Assembly: GCF_003268655.1 (NCBI RefSeq)
Contig: NZ_CP029642.1
Coordinates: forward strand, 1,736,001 to 1,800,000
Length of the DNA stretch: 64,000 nt
Source of the DNA: Arthrobacter dokdonellae
Lineage (GTDB): Bacteria > Actinomycetota > Actinomycetes > Actinomycetales > Micrococcaceae
Direction of reading: 5' to 3'
The translations under genes were made by a program, and so were the position numbers. Positions 53,710 through 61,732 of the stretch are shown here, piece by piece. The number at the start of each line of letters is the position of its first letter. The first letter of the stretch is position 1. A model generated the notes under the pieces. The model ran no database searches and was not told the origin of the DNA. It saw only the letters and a list, made by a program, of their open reading frames with translations.

Positions 53710-54333
53710 ATGACGAACATGCCGGCCGGACCGAGCACGCCCACGGGCAACCCGGGCGCCATCATCACCGTCCCCAACATCATCACCGTGGTCAGGTTTT
53801 TGGGGACCCCGCTGTTTGTCTGGCTGGTATTGGGCCCGCGCGAGTACGGCTGGGGCGTTTTCGTCCTGGCGATGATGGGCTGCACCGACTGGATTGACGG
53901 CTATGTGGCCCGCAAGCTCAACCAGACCTCCCAGCTCGGCCGGATCATGGACCCGCTGGCCGACCGGGTGGCCCTGGTGGCGGTGACCATCACCCTGGTC
54001 CTTGCCGGGATCCTGCCGCTCTGGCTCCTGCTGCTCCTGCTCATTCCCGACGTCGTCCTTCTGGCCGCCACACTGTATTTCTTCCGCGGGGATGCGGGCC
54101 TGAAGGTGACGCTGCTGGGCAAGGCGCGCACGGCCGCCTTGATGGTCGGCACGCCGATGCTGCTCCTCGCCAAGGCCCTCGACTCGGACTTCACCGCCGT
54201 CCTCGCCTGGGTCTTTCTGGGCGCGGCCATGGTCATGCATGTGATCGCCTTCGGACAGTATTTTCGTTCGCTCCTTGCCAAACGCCGGGAGCGCGAGGTT
54301 TCCCCGCCGTCCCCGCGGACCGGTCGCCCATGA
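53710..54333 (+). CDS. CDP-alcohol phosphatidyltransferase (phosphatidylglycerophosphate/cardiolipin synthase type)
   Basis: The 207-residue membrane enzyme has the full CDP-alcohol motif: DWIDGYVARK followed by GRIMDPLADR, about 60 residues in, and six hydrophobic helices. It transfers a phosphatidyl group from CDP-diacylglycerol to an alcohol such as glycerol-3-P or phosphatidylglycerol. The size fits PgsA-type proteins. The ATG has GGGGAGAG just ahead. Its stop overlaps the start of the next gene (ATGA). The acceptor cannot be determined. Confidence 0.88.
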   Translation: MTNMPAGPSTPTGNPGAIITVPNIITVVRFLGTPLFVWLVLGPREYGWGVFVLAMMGCTDWIDGYVARKLNQTSQLGRIMDPLADRVALVAVTITLVLAGILPLWLLLLLLIPDVVLLAATLYFFRGDAGLKVTLLGKARTAALMVGTPMLLLAKALDSDFTAVLAWVFLGAAMVMHVIAFGQYFRSLLAKRREREVSPPSPRTGRP

Positions 54334-55217
54334 TGTGGCTGGCGGTGGCCTGCGCCGTGGTCGCGGCTTTCTTCCTGGCCTTCGGCGCACAGCGCCAAGG
54401 CACTGCTGTGCAAAATAACACCGGCGGCCTGGCGCTGGGCAGCTCCGGCTTCCTGCGCCTGCTCCGCAACCCGCGCTGGGTCTTCGGCCTGCTCCTGCTC
54501 GGCGCCGGCATGGCCTTGAACGTGGTGGCACTGACGCTGGGGACGCTGACGGTCATCCAGCCCATTGGCGCCATCGCCCTGGTGATCACCACCATCGTCA
54601 ACTCCCGCGACCAGGGCATCCGGCTCAACCGCGCCACGGTGGTCGCCATCACCGCGTGCGTCACCGGCAGCGCCCTGTTTGTCCTCATGGCCGTCAACGT
54701 GGTCAGTGAGAACACCCACGTGCGGACGTCCGAGGAACTGACAGTGGTGATGCTGCTCGCCATTGTCATTGTGATATTTGGAGGCTCACTGGTGCTGTTC
54801 AAGCACCGGCTGAGGGCGTTCTTTTTCATTCTCGGCGCAGGCGTCCTCTTTGGTTTCGTCGCCGTGCTGACCCGCATCATCTCGCGGCAGGTTTTTGACC
54901 CCAACGGCCTGTTCCTGCTCAATGTGCAGTGGTACTCGATCATCGCCATTGCCGCGGCCGGCGGCCTGGGCAGCTGGTTTGTGCAGAGCGCCTATGCGAG
55001 CGGGCCGCCGGACCTCGTCATCGCCGGGCTGACCGTAATTGACCCGATGATCGGCATTGCCATCGGCATCACCATCCTGGGCGAGCTGCGTCCCGACGTG
55101 CCGCCCGTGGTTGCCATATCCATGGCCGGAGCCGCTTTGCTTGCTATCGTTGGGGTGGTCGCCTTGTCGCGGCATCATCCGGATGTGGTCAAGCGCCGGG
55201 CGGATGCCAAGAGGTAG
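54330..55217 (+). CDS. NIPA/DMT-type membrane transporter
   Basis: A 295-residue protein with about nine hydrophobic helices. LALGSSGFLRLLRNPRWVFG, GTLTVIQPIGAIALVI and VQSAYASGPPDLVIAGLTVI are typical of the NIPA/EamA-like DMT family. The repeat halves are consistent with DMT pseudo-symmetry. Substrate unknown (Mg2+ or metabolite). It is translationally coupled to the phosphatidyltransferase upstream by a 4-nt overlap. Confidence 0.8.
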   Translation: MMWLAVACAVVAAFFLAFGAQRQGTAVQNNTGGLALGSSGFLRLLRNPRWVFGLLLLGAGMALNVVALTLGTLTVIQPIGAIALVITTIVNSRDQGIRLNRATVVAITACVTGSALFVLMAVNVVSENTHVRTSEELTVVMLLAIVIVIFGGSLVLFKHRLRAFFFILGAGVLFGFVAVLTRIISRQVFDPNGLFLLNVQWYSIIAIAAAGGLGSWFVQSAYASGPPDLVIAGLTVIDPMIGIAIGITILGELRPDVPPVVAISMAGAALLAIVGVVALSRHHPDVVKRRADAKR

Positions 55218-55367
55218 CCGCGAAGGCGGTTTGTGGCACACAGGGGATCCGCGCCCGCGGGACCCGCCCCTTTTCGAAGTACGACGGCGTAGGGAGCCCC
55301 TGCGGTCTCCTTGCGTTGGGCCGCCGGAACGCTCCAGCGGCCGACCAATCCACCAGGAGTATTATCC

Positions 55368-56573
55368 GTGACATCCACCCCTGAGGACAGCATGCACAGG
55401 CCGCTGACCATCTTGATTGCCGCCGACACGTACCCGCCGCACATCAACGGCGCCGCGCAGTTCTGCTTCAGGCTGGCCTCCGGCATGACGGCACGCGGCC
55501 ATGACGTCCACGTCATGACCTTCCGTCCGGACGGCGGCCCGATGTACACCGAAAAGCGCCCGGAAGCCACCGTGCACCGCCTGCGCTCCCGTCCCGTCCC
55601 CACTCATGAGTACTTCCGGGTCTGCCTGCCGTGGGAGATCAAGAAGGACATCACGGCGCTGTTCGATGTCATCAAGCCTGACGTGGTGCACGTGCAAAGC
55701 CATTACATGATCGGCGAGCATGTGTTGTACGAGGCCAAGCGCCGCGGGATCCGCATTGTGGCCACCAACCACTTCATGCCGGAAAACCTCAACCCCTTCC
55801 TGCCGTTCCCGCAATGGTTCAAGAACATTGTGGGCCGGGTGTCCTGGCGTGACATGGGCAAGGTCATGAGCCAGGCCGACGTCGTCACCACGCCCACGCC
55901 GCTTGCCGCCAAGGCCATGCACCAACACGCGTTCCTGCGAAAAGTGCTGCCCCTCTCGAACGGGATCGAGGCCGGCAACTATGAGCTGGCGCCCGGGGAA
56001 CCCCTGGAGCGCAACCCATACCCGACTGTGGCCTTTGTGGGCCGGCTGGCGGAGGAAAAGCACATCGACGTGCTCATTGACGCGGTTGCCAAAACCCCGG
56101 CGGACCTCGACCTGCACCTGGTGGTGGTTGGCGGCGGCGAGGTCAAGGCGGCGTTGAAGGCCCAGGCGGAAAGGCTGGGGCTGTCCTCCCGTGTCGCGTT
56201 TACCGGGCTGATCAGCGACGCGGAACTGCGTCAAATCTACCTGTTGGCGGACCTGTTCGTCATGCCGGGAACGGCCGAACTGCAGTCGCTCGTGACCCTT
56301 GAGGCCATGAGCGCCTCCACGCCCGTGGTGCTGGCCGACGCCATGGCGCTGCCGCACCTCGTGGAGAACGGCGTCAACGGCTATCTTTTCCGGCCCAACG
56401 ACAGCGACGACCTGGCGGAGAAGATCACCACGATCATGCGACTCTCGCCGGAGGACCGCGAAGCCATGGGCGCCGCGAGCCACGACATGGTGGCCCGCCA
56501 CGGCCTGGCGAAGACGCTGGACACCTTCGAGGACATCTACCGTGGCGGCAGCTACGAGGATCACGCAATTTAG
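55368..56573 (+). CDS. Glycosyltransferase family 4 (PimB/MgtA/SQD2-like)
   Basis: The 401-residue GT-B enzyme starts with TILIAADTYPPHINGAAQF, has the donor-domain start TVAFVGRLAEEKHIDVLIDA, and the EX7E motif in ELQSLVTLEAMSASTPVVLA. The N-terminal pattern (YPPHINGAA) is shared with glycolipid and mannosyl-transferases such as MgtA/PimB and plant SQD2. Location after a CDP-alcohol phosphatidyltransferase suggests a lipid acceptor (inference). I chose GTG 55368, with AGGAGT at 55355-55360; ATG 55392 is an alternative. Confidence 0.88.
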   Translation: MTSTPEDSMHRPLTILIAADTYPPHINGAAQFCFRLASGMTARGHDVHVMTFRPDGGPMYTEKRPEATVHRLRSRPVPTHEYFRVCLPWEIKKDITALFDVIKPDVVHVQSHYMIGEHVLYEAKRRGIRIVATNHFMPENLNPFLPFPQWFKNIVGRVSWRDMGKVMSQADVVTTPTPLAAKAMHQHAFLRKVLPLSNGIEAGNYELAPGEPLERNPYPTVAFVGRLAEEKHIDVLIDAVAKTPADLDLHLVVVGGGEVKAALKAQAERLGLSSRVAFTGLISDAELRQIYLLADLFVMPGTAELQSLVTLEAMSASTPVVLADAMALPHLVENGVNGYLFRPNDSDDLAEKITTIMRLSPEDREAMGAASHDMVARHGLAKTLDTFEDIYRGGSYEDHAI

Positions 56574-56655
56574 TGCAGGACGCATTACTATTGCAGGAGT
56601 GCTTTTCCCAGGCAGGAGATGCCGCAGGTATGCCGGCAGGGGGGGCGCGCCGCAG

Positions 56656-56729
56656 GGGGCCATAGCTCAGCTGGTTAGAGCGCGGGACTCATAATCCTAA
56701 GGTCCTCGGTTCAAGTCCGAGTGGCCCTA
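56656..56729 (+). tRNA. tRNA with CAU anticodon (elongator Met or Ile2), probable attB
   Basis: Acceptor GGGGCCA with TGGCCCT, D arm GCTCAGCTGGTTAGAGC, anticodon loop CTCATAA (CAU), T arm CTCGGTTCAAGTCCGAG, discriminator A. CCA is not encoded, unlike the two tRNA-Asn genes. It is not an initiator tRNA: the three G-C pairs of the anticodon stem are lacking. Whether it is Met or lysidine-modified Ile2 cannot be settled by eye. A tyrosine integrase lies just downstream, so its 3' end is the likely attachment core. Confidence 0.93.
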
Positions 56730-56736
56730 CTATAAG

Positions 56737-56770
56737 CGCAGGTCAGAGGCACATTAGCCCCTGACCTGCG
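56737..56770 (+). terminator. Hairpin after the CAU tRNA
   Basis: CGCAGGTCAG (56737-56746) pairs perfectly with CTGACCTGCG (56761-56770), extended by a GGC/GCC pair across an A-C mismatch. It lies 7 nt after the tRNA and can terminate it; it also lies inside the probable left attachment region. Confidence 0.75.
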
Positions 56771-56783
56771 ATTGGTTTAACAC

Positions 56784-56806
56784 CCCAATCCAACGTTTAC
56801 CCAACG
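56784..56806. repeat. Arm-type-like repeats near the left attachment site (inverted match to 62660)
   Basis: Two 11-bp units, ATCCAACGTTT and ACCCAACG plus diverged end, lie side by side about 60 bp from the tRNA end. The 23-bp stretch is identical to the complement of 62660-62682. Short direct repeats close to the core are typical arm-type sites of tyrosine integrases, which is the inferred role. Confidence 0.7.
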
Positions 56807-56814
56807 AATTCAAA

Positions 56815-57285
56815 TCAATCGACGGTCAGGCTGGTCGACGCCGGAGACGACAGATACCGGCTGAGGATCTTGGCGGCTTGGGTCAAACGCTCAACCGGCA
56901 ACATTGGGTCATGGGGAGGGCTATCGGAGAATTCCCCGTGCAGGATAGGCCACTTCAAAAGTCTTTGATCTTCAACAGAGAATAGGTGGAAGTAGTGGTA
57001 GGCCTCTGCCCTGGGCAGTTCAATGTAGTCATCGTAAGACTGCTTTATGGTGGACTTGGTCCCGTAGATGTTGTAGGTCTCCCAGTCCGTCGCCACGTCA
57101 TCTAGGACTCGCTGGTAGTTGCGGAGCGACCTGTTCATTTCGTGGGATCGTTCGCGGGCCGTTTTACGGTCCTCTGCTTCCCGTTCTTTAGCAGCCCGAC
57201 GACTGGAATATAGGTTGGTGAGAAACGCTGAACCTAAACCAATCACCAAACTTGCGACGACTGTAACCCAGTCTTTTAGATTCAT
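56815..57285 (-). CDS. Hypothetical single-pass membrane protein, phage-borne
   Basis: The 156-residue protein has an N-terminal transmembrane helix (VTVVASLVIGLGSAFLTNLY, about 8-27), a charged coiled-coil region (about 30-65, RRAAKEREAEDRKTARERS), and a polar C-terminal domain rich in aromatic residues (YDDYIELPRAEAYHYFHLF). Its start overlaps the integrase stop by 4 nt. Position between integrase and attachment site suggests a lysogeny-expressed accessory gene, for example exclusion or immunity, but there is no sequence support. Codon use is less GC-biased than in the chromosome. Confidence 0.65.
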   Translation of the reverse strand: MNLKDWVTVVASLVIGLGSAFLTNLYSSRRAAKEREAEDRKTARERSHEMNRSLRNYQRVLDDVATDWETYNIYGTKSTIKQSYDDYIELPRAEAYHYFHLFSVEDQRLLKWPILHGEFSDSPPHDPMLPVERLTQAAKILSRYLSSPASTSLTVD

Positions 57286-58562
57286 CTAATGATCCTGTCC
57301 AGTGCGGCGGCAACCTCGGTATGGACCACGCCGCGCCCCATGTAGACGTCCTGGGTCATGGAAATTTGGGCGTGCCCGAGCTGGTCCGCCCCGATACGTG
57401 CTGACATGCCCTCACCGTCCAGCACAGTCGCTACCGTCTTGCGGAACGTGTGAGAGGTCACCCAGTCCATTCCAAGGGCTGTACGGACCTTACGCCACTG
57501 CTTGCTAACCCCGGACGGGTCGCGCAGGTTCCCGGTGGTGGACGGGAACACGACGTCGTGAACGTTCCCGAACGCCTCTACCTGCCGACGCATGAGCATG
57601 GACACGGCAAAGTTGGGCAGCGGCAGGAGTCGTTGGCCGGCCTTGGTCTTGGTCAGGTCTTCCCGGATCATCCCGGCGCCCGGTATCCGGTTCACCTTGC
57701 CGTTGATCGCTACCGTCTTCCCGTTCAGGTCAATATCTGACCACCGAACGCCCAGTACTTCGGAGATACGGCACCCGGTAGCGGCAAACATGGTGACGAC
57801 GTCGGTAAGGTCCGCCGCCGTGCAATACTCGCTGACTGTCTGCTCTGGCGTGATCTTGTTTTTCGGGTTCAACACTTCGGGGGAGTGGCGTATCGCGTCG
57901 AATATGCCGTTGAGTTGGTCGACACTCAACGCCCGGGCCGGTTTCGATTCCATCTTGATGGTGCCCACGTCCCGGATCGGGTTACGGTCTGCCGCCCCAT
58001 ACCGGACGGCAAGCCCGAACATGCCGGACAGGACCACGCGGGCGGACTTGGCTACAGATTCCCCCGTGTTCGTTTTGAGGGCCTGTATGAAGCCGTCAAG
58101 GCGTTGTGTGGTTGCTTCCTGAATGCGGACGTTGCCGAGGCCTTTGAGGATGTACCCGGACGCATAGCGATAGCGGGTCAGGGTCGCGCTGGCCTTGTTC
58201 TCGTTTATCAGGTGAGCCTCAAACATTTCCCAGAGCAGGCTTATCCGGCTGTTGGGTTTCAGGTCATCCATGACGGGCACGGTGCGTTCCGTCAGGTGCT
58301 GGATTAGGTTGCGTTCGGCCTTGGCTGGACTCTGCCCGCCACGCTCCGCAAGCCGGGTCACGCCATCCAGGTCACGGACGCGGGCCTTGGCAACCCAGCC
58401 GGCGACGTGCAGCGGGTGTTCGTGGTCCTTGTCCTTGACGCGGTAGAACTTGCCGCCGTGGTTCCTGACGTCCAGGTGCCGTGTTTTCCCGTCCTGCTCC
58501 ACGATGCCGTAACGGGTGATCTTCCCCCACGACCCAATGGGGAGCGGCGGCCTAGGCATCAT
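57282..58562 (-). CDS. Tyrosine-type site-specific integrase
   Basis: The 426-residue recombinase has an N-terminal arm-binding/AP2-like region (about 1-110), a SAM-like core-binding domain (about 110-215: ISLLWEMFEAHLINENKASA), and a catalytic domain (about 235-420). The catalytic residues lie in ATGCRISEVLGVRW (Arg), HTFRKTVATVLD (His, Arg), and LGHAQISMTQDVY (His and the nucleophile Tyr). It should integrate the element at the tRNA 720 bp to its left. Start ATG 58562 or 58559 overlaps the end of the repressor gene, so the two are co-translated from the repressor promoter. Confidence 0.93.
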   Translation of the reverse strand: MMPRPPLPIGSWGKITRYGIVEQDGKTRHLDVRNHGGKFYRVKDKDHEHPLHVAGWVAKARVRDLDGVTRLAERGGQSPAKAERNLIQHLTERTVPVMDDLKPNSRISLLWEMFEAHLINENKASATLTRYRYASGYILKGLGNVRIQEATTQRLDGFIQALKTNTGESVAKSARVVLSGMFGLAVRYGAADRNPIRDVGTIKMESKPARALSVDQLNGIFDAIRHSPEVLNPKNKITPEQTVSEYCTAADLTDVVTMFAATGCRISEVLGVRWSDIDLNGKTVAINGKVNRIPGAGMIREDLTKTKAGQRLLPLPNFAVSMLMRRQVEAFGNVHDVVFPSTTGNLRDPSGVSKQWRKVRTALGMDWVTSHTFRKTVATVLDGEGMSARIGADQLGHAQISMTQDVYMGRGVVHTEVAAALDRIIR

Positions 58563-59118
58563 TCCCCCGGCCAGTCTGGGAGCTTGTAGCCGGCGCATCG
58601 AACGCGCCACTCTCGAAGTCATCCTCTCCACGATCAAAGGTCGTATACGGCTGCTGTGCAAACCGTTCAACGGCCTCAGTCTTATCGACGTCGTCGGGGG
58701 CATCGATTGATTGCTTCCAACGTCCTGCAATTTCGGCCATCCGCACAGACGCCTCGGCCCAACGGCGTTTAGAGACGTCCAGAGCCTCCCCCAGTGCCAA
58801 CAACGTCGCTTGCATCGCGTTCAAGTCGGATAATCCCATCCAAAGGAAGTTTTGAAGACTCTCGTCTGATACATCCACAACCGCGTCAGTTGCCATCAAA
58901 AGAAGCTCGGGCGGAACTGACAAGGCGTCGGCCAGGATGAGGGCCTCGGTCAGCCGCACTGGACGTTCCCCGAGTTCGACACGAGACAAGGTGCCTTGCG
59001 ACCAGTTCAGGCCGCGCCCTTGCACTTCCGCCGCCAGCTCCCCCTGGCTCACCCTGAGTTCGCCACGTCGTCTTTGGATGAAGGCCCCTACGTTCTGGTC
59101 TGGGTTCGGTTTGCTCAT
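58552..59118 (-). CDS. XRE-family phage repressor
   Basis: A 188-residue protein: the N-terminal XRE HTH (about 8-70: GAFIQRRRGELRVSQGEL, WSQGTLSRVELGERPVR), then a helical middle (about 85-140), and an acidic disordered C-terminal part. It lacks a LexA-type peptidase, so induction would not be by RecA-stimulated self-cleavage. It diverges from the 73-residue HTH gene across a 94-bp control region and is followed in overlap by the integrase, the usual immunity layout. ATG start with AGGA close upstream. Confidence 0.85.
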   Translation of the reverse strand: MSKPNPDQNVGAFIQRRRGELRVSQGELAAEVQGRGLNWSQGTLSRVELGERPVRLTEALILADALSVPPELLLMATDAVVDVSDESLQNFLWMGLSDLNAMQATLLALGEALDVSKRRWAEASVRMAEIAGRWKQSIDAPDDVDKTEAVERFAQQPYTTFDRGEDDFESGAFDAPATSSQTGRGNDA

Positions 59119-59212
59119 ACGCTCATCCTACCGAAAATCTCGGTTATTGACACCTAGTCTTTCGATACTGCATAATTGAGTATCAGATACCGAAGAATTA
59201 AGAGAGGCCGCT
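59119..59212. promoter_or_regulatory. Divergent lysogeny control region with overlapping promoters and operators
   Basis: Plus strand: TTGACA (59147-59152), 18-bp spacer, CATAAT (59171-59176), a consensus-like promoter. Minus strand: the same -35 read as TGTCAA, 16-bp spacer, TAGGAT, giving a promoter for the repressor. Nested symmetric sites are GATACT/AGTATC around the plus -10 (59164-59184), GTATCAGATAC (59180-59190) and CCGAAAATCTCGG (59131-59143). TACCGAA is repeated at 59129 and 59188. These are good candidates for repressor operators. Confidence 0.75.
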
Positions 59213-59434
59213 ATGTCCCAGCCCGCAGTTTCAAAGCAAGAGATCGGGTTTGGCGGTGAACTGCATACTGTGCAGCAGCTCGCCGCCCGTTACGGAATCC
59301 CCGTCCAGACCGTCTACGTGTGGCGCATGCAGCACAAAGGCCCCCGCAGCATGAAGTTGGGCAAGCGGGTGTTCTACCGCATGGAGGACATCCTGGCTTG
59401 GGAAGAGTCCAACCTAGAGCCGAAGAGCGCCTAA
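59213..59434 (+). CDS. Small HTH protein (excisionase or Cro-like)
   Basis: The 73-residue protein is a winged-helix/MerR-like HTH_17 type: LHTVQQLAARYGIPVQTVYVWRM then LGKRVFYRMEDILAWEE. Such proteins are commonly phage excisionases or Cro-like regulators. It is the first gene transcribed rightwards from the control region and overlaps the next gene by 3 nt (TAATG). Confidence 0.8.
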   Translation: MSQPAVSKQEIGFGGELHTVQQLAARYGIPVQTVYVWRMQHKGPRSMKLGKRVFYRMEDILAWEESNLEPKSA

Positions 59435-59754
59435 TGGTCCAGCCCGCAGTACTTGAAAACCTCGCTTGGGCGGATGAAGCCATCCAGGCCATTGAAGCCG
59501 AGGCGCGCACGGGCCGGACATTTGACGCCTACCAGCTACAGCAGCGCCAGGGTGTGGCTGACCCGCCCAGTGTTCAGCAGTGGGGTTCGGTCTTCAAGAC
59601 GGCCGCACGGCGCGGCATCATCCAGCAGGCCGGGTTCCACATCACGAACAGGCCGACACGGCGCGGCGGAATAACCCGCGTTTGGGTCGGCTCACCCGCC
59701 TGCACCCGAAAAAACAGCAGCGGCCCCGGTGACACCATCACCGAGACCGCCTAA
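59434..59754 (+). CDS. Hypothetical phage protein
   Basis: The 106-residue protein has a segment PPSVQQWGSVFKTAARRGIIQQAGF followed by RGGITRVWVG, a pattern seen in small phage proteins with a possible winged-helix fold. No function is known to me. ATG 59434 overlaps the stop of the previous gene; the frame is open further upstream but inside that gene. Confidence 0.65.
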   Translation: MVQPAVLENLAWADEAIQAIEAEARTGRTFDAYQLQQRQGVADPPSVQQWGSVFKTAARRGIIQQAGFHITNRPTRRGGITRVWVGSPACTRKNSSGPGDTITETA

Positions 59755-59792
59755 CCAACCACCCGCAACAGACAAATCACAAGGAGATCGTT

Positions 59793-60020
59793 ATGTCCCA
59801 GTCTACCAGCACCATTATTTCCCCCGCCGTTGCCACCCCGGAGCGTGCCTACACGGTCCTGGACGTTGCCGCAGCACTCCGCATCACCAAGACCGAGGTT
59901 TACCGGAACTTGAAGCAGTGGGAACACTTGCGGTTCGGTACTGAAATCAGGTTCACCGAGGCCCAGTATCAAGCGCTCCTGATGACGGCTACACGGGTGC
60001 CGGCAGGCAGGAAGTCATGA
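59793..60020 (+). CDS. Small HTH protein
   Basis: The 75-residue protein has AYTVLDVAAALRITKTEVYRNL then RFGTEIRFTEAQYQALL, again an excisionase-like HTH_17 type. ATG with AAGGAG (59781-59786) 6 nt ahead. Its stop overlaps the next start (ATGA). Two such proteins in tandem with the one at 59213 suggest division of labour, such as excision and regulation. Confidence 0.75.
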   Translation: MSQSTSTIISPAVATPERAYTVLDVAAALRITKTEVYRNLKQWEHLRFGTEIRFTEAQYQALLMTATRVPAGRKS

Positions 60021-60232
60021 CCACCCAGGAGCAGCCCGCGAACGCGTCTTACGCGGATTGGGAACGGGCACTGAACCGGCGCAACGTGAACGCCCGTCTG
60101 GCCGCGCTCGCAGCCCTCGGGGACCGTCCCGAGGAAGCGAAGAAGTACGCCCGCACCATGCTGGCAGCGGATGACGACATGGTCGCCATTGCCGCCGTGC
60201 TGGACTCCGAACCCATCAGCGGGGATGCATGA
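60017..60232 (+). CDS. Hypothetical phage protein, 71 residues
   Basis: A mostly helical, charged protein (ADWERALNRRNVNARLAALAALG, DRPEEAKKYARTMLAADDD). No motif is recognised. It is coupled by ATGA overlaps at both ends, which is the best support that it is a gene. Confidence 0.6.
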   Translation: MTTQEQPANASYADWERALNRRNVNARLAALAALGDRPEEAKKYARTMLAADDDMVAIAAVLDSEPISGDA

Positions 60233-60387
60233 CCGACCACCCGCCCGACACACCCACCGACTACCGGGCAGAGATGAGCGCCTGCCCGGTACCCCCGGCC
60301 CAACAGATACCGCCAAAGGACCCCGCACAGGCTCAACCCGCCACCGACACGAGGCCGACAGGACACGGGAGCCACGCCCCATGTTGA
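60229..60387 (+). CDS. Very small phage gene, 52 residues
   Basis: ATG 60229 overlaps the previous stop (ATGA), and the stop at 60385-60387 lies just past the next ATG (60381). The Pro/Thr/Asp-rich product (MTDHPPDTPTDYRAEM start) has no recognisable domain. Support comes only from the coupled layout; it may function mainly in translational coupling. Confidence 0.45.
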   Translation: MTDHPPDTPTDYRAEMSACPVPPAQQIPPKDPAQAQPATDTRPTGHGSHAPC

Positions 60388-61232
60388 ACTACCCACTGCC
60401 CGGTCAGCCCGCGAAAGTGCAGGCCGATATGGGATCAGATAACGCCCAGCAGGTCCACAAGTACGCCGGGAGCCTGACCGGGAATCAGTACAAGGTCCTT
60501 ACCCATATGGCATGGACGAGCTACGACCGGCGCGGCGTCCCGAAGGCGGCGAAAGACCGCGACGGTGGCCCTGCCAAGCCGCTGCGATTCTTCGGGAACG
60601 CCCAGGCGGCAGCACTCGAAGCATTAGGACAGGACAAAACGCCAGCAGTGGCGCTCCGCCTATGGAATCGGGCTGTCAAGGAACTTATAGACCTTGGCAT
60701 CCTCAGAGTGGTGGAGCGAGCCATCCCGAGCAAGCGCAACGCTCAACATGAAATCGACATGGAACGTCTCCAAGCGGTTACCCAGCCTGTGGATAAGTCA
60801 TGTAACGGCCCCGAGGTTCTAGAACAAAAAGTTCCAGATGGTCTAGAACAAAAAGTTCCAGAACTCCTCTCGGGTGAAGAACAAAAAGTTCCAGAAACCC
60901 CCCAAGTTCTAGAACAAAAAGTTCCTCCATACTTACAAGCTCTTAACTCCCAAGTTGAAGCAAGCAATCAACCAAGCCAACTTACAAGCCGCTCCCGTCG
61001 CGCTGTCTCGTCACCAACCGCGCACGAACCATCATTGCTTGCACAAGATGACGATTCATCGAGCTACGACAAAGCCCGCCAATACCTCGGCAACCTCGGC
61101 CCAGACCGCAGCGAACACTACATGGACAAAGCACGCCAAACACTCGGCACCAACGCACCACTACGCGACCGCATCATCCACGCCGCCCAACTCGCCGGCC
61201 ACCACACCACCCAGGAGCGTGCAGCCTCGTGA
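60381..61232 (+). CDS. Putative replication-initiation protein containing in-gene iterons
   Basis: The 283-residue protein has a helical N-terminal half with a probable winged helix (GNQYKVLTHMAWTSYDR, AVALRLWNRAVKELIDLGILRVV, similar in style to phage replication-initiator HTH domains). A central stretch (about 145-185) repeats LEQKVP three times and EQKVP once more, and a polar C-terminal part follows. The codons of the repeats are almost identical at wobble positions and A-rich, unlike the flanks, so the DNA itself is probably selected. The layout recalls lambda O, where the origin lies within the initiator gene. ATG 60381 overlaps the previous gene. Function is inferred. Confidence 0.55.
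   Translation: MLNYPLPGQPAKVQADMGSDNAQQVHKYAGSLTGNQYKVLTHMAWTSYDRRGVPKAAKDRDGGPAKPLRFFGNAQAAALEALGQDKTPAVALRLWNRAVKELIDLGILRVVERAIPSKRNAQHEIDMERLQAVTQPVDKSCNGPEVLEQKVPDGLEQKVPELLSGEEQKVPETPQVLEQKVPPYLQALNSQVEASNQPSQLTSRSRRAVSSPTAHEPSLLAQDDDSSSYDKARQYLGNLGPDRSEHYMDKARQTLGTNAPLRDRIIHAAQLAGHHTTQERAAS
60816..60925 (+). repeat. Four iteron-like repeats, candidate replication origin
   Basis: GAACAAAAAGTTCC occurs at 60822-60835, 60846-60859, 60879-60892 and 60912-60925, mostly flanked by TCTA on the left and AGA on the right. Spacings are 24, 33 and 33 bp. Each unit has a GAAC/GTTC dyad around an A run. The stretch is the most A/T-rich local region of the element. An origin is inferred. Confidence 0.7.
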
Positions 61233-61732
61233 CCATCACCGAACCCCAAGCCCGAGCACTCGCTGAACTACTCCACCAACTACGCCCCGAATGGGTGACC
61301 ACATCCATCCTCACCCTGCTCTGGGAACACCGAAACGAACACCCCTTCCCGGAACTCAGCACCGCCGCCGTAACCGTCGCCAACGACAGCACGAAGCGAA
61401 CCCCCGGAATCATCTTCATGGACGGCCCCCACTGGCACCCACAAAGCCCGAAAGCCACTACCGGGCAACAGTTCCTCACCGCAGCCGAGAAAAGCCGCCT
61501 ACAAGGCGCACAACTCATGGGCTACTACAGCGCCAAGGACGGGACCGACCCATCCAACCCATCCGACCCAATGTTCCAGCACCTCATCACACCCGGCGAC
61601 CTAGACCCCGCCGCAACGCTGGAAGCATTCCGGCAAGGACGCGCAAGGGGCCTGTGGGAAATTCAGCAGCAACAAGGCCAGCGAGCCATCGCAGCAGCAG
61701 ACCCCGACACCCTCGAAGAAGCCCAACCATGA
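61229..61732 (+). CDS. Hypothetical phage protein, 167 residues
   Basis: It begins TEPQARALAELLHQLRPEWV, has a helical N-terminal third (SILTLLWEHRNEHPFPELSTAAVTVANDS), then a mixed polar domain with PGIIFMDGPHWHP, and a Gln-rich helical end. The N-terminal pattern resembles small phage proteins next to replication genes; no function is assigned. GTG start overlaps the previous stop (GTGA), and its own stop overlaps the next ATG. Confidence 0.65.
   Translation: MTITEPQARALAELLHQLRPEWVTTSILTLLWEHRNEHPFPELSTAAVTVANDSTKRTPGIIFMDGPHWHPQSPKATTGQQFLTAAEKSRLQGAQLMGYYSAKDGTDPSNPSDPMFQHLITPGDLDPAATLEAFRQGRARGLWEIQQQQGQRAIAAADPDTLEEAQP

Noticed and set aside
56656..56729. Initiator tRNA-fMet call for the CAU tRNA
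   Set aside because: It lacks the three consecutive G-C pairs in the anticodon stem and the unpaired first acceptor base of initiators.
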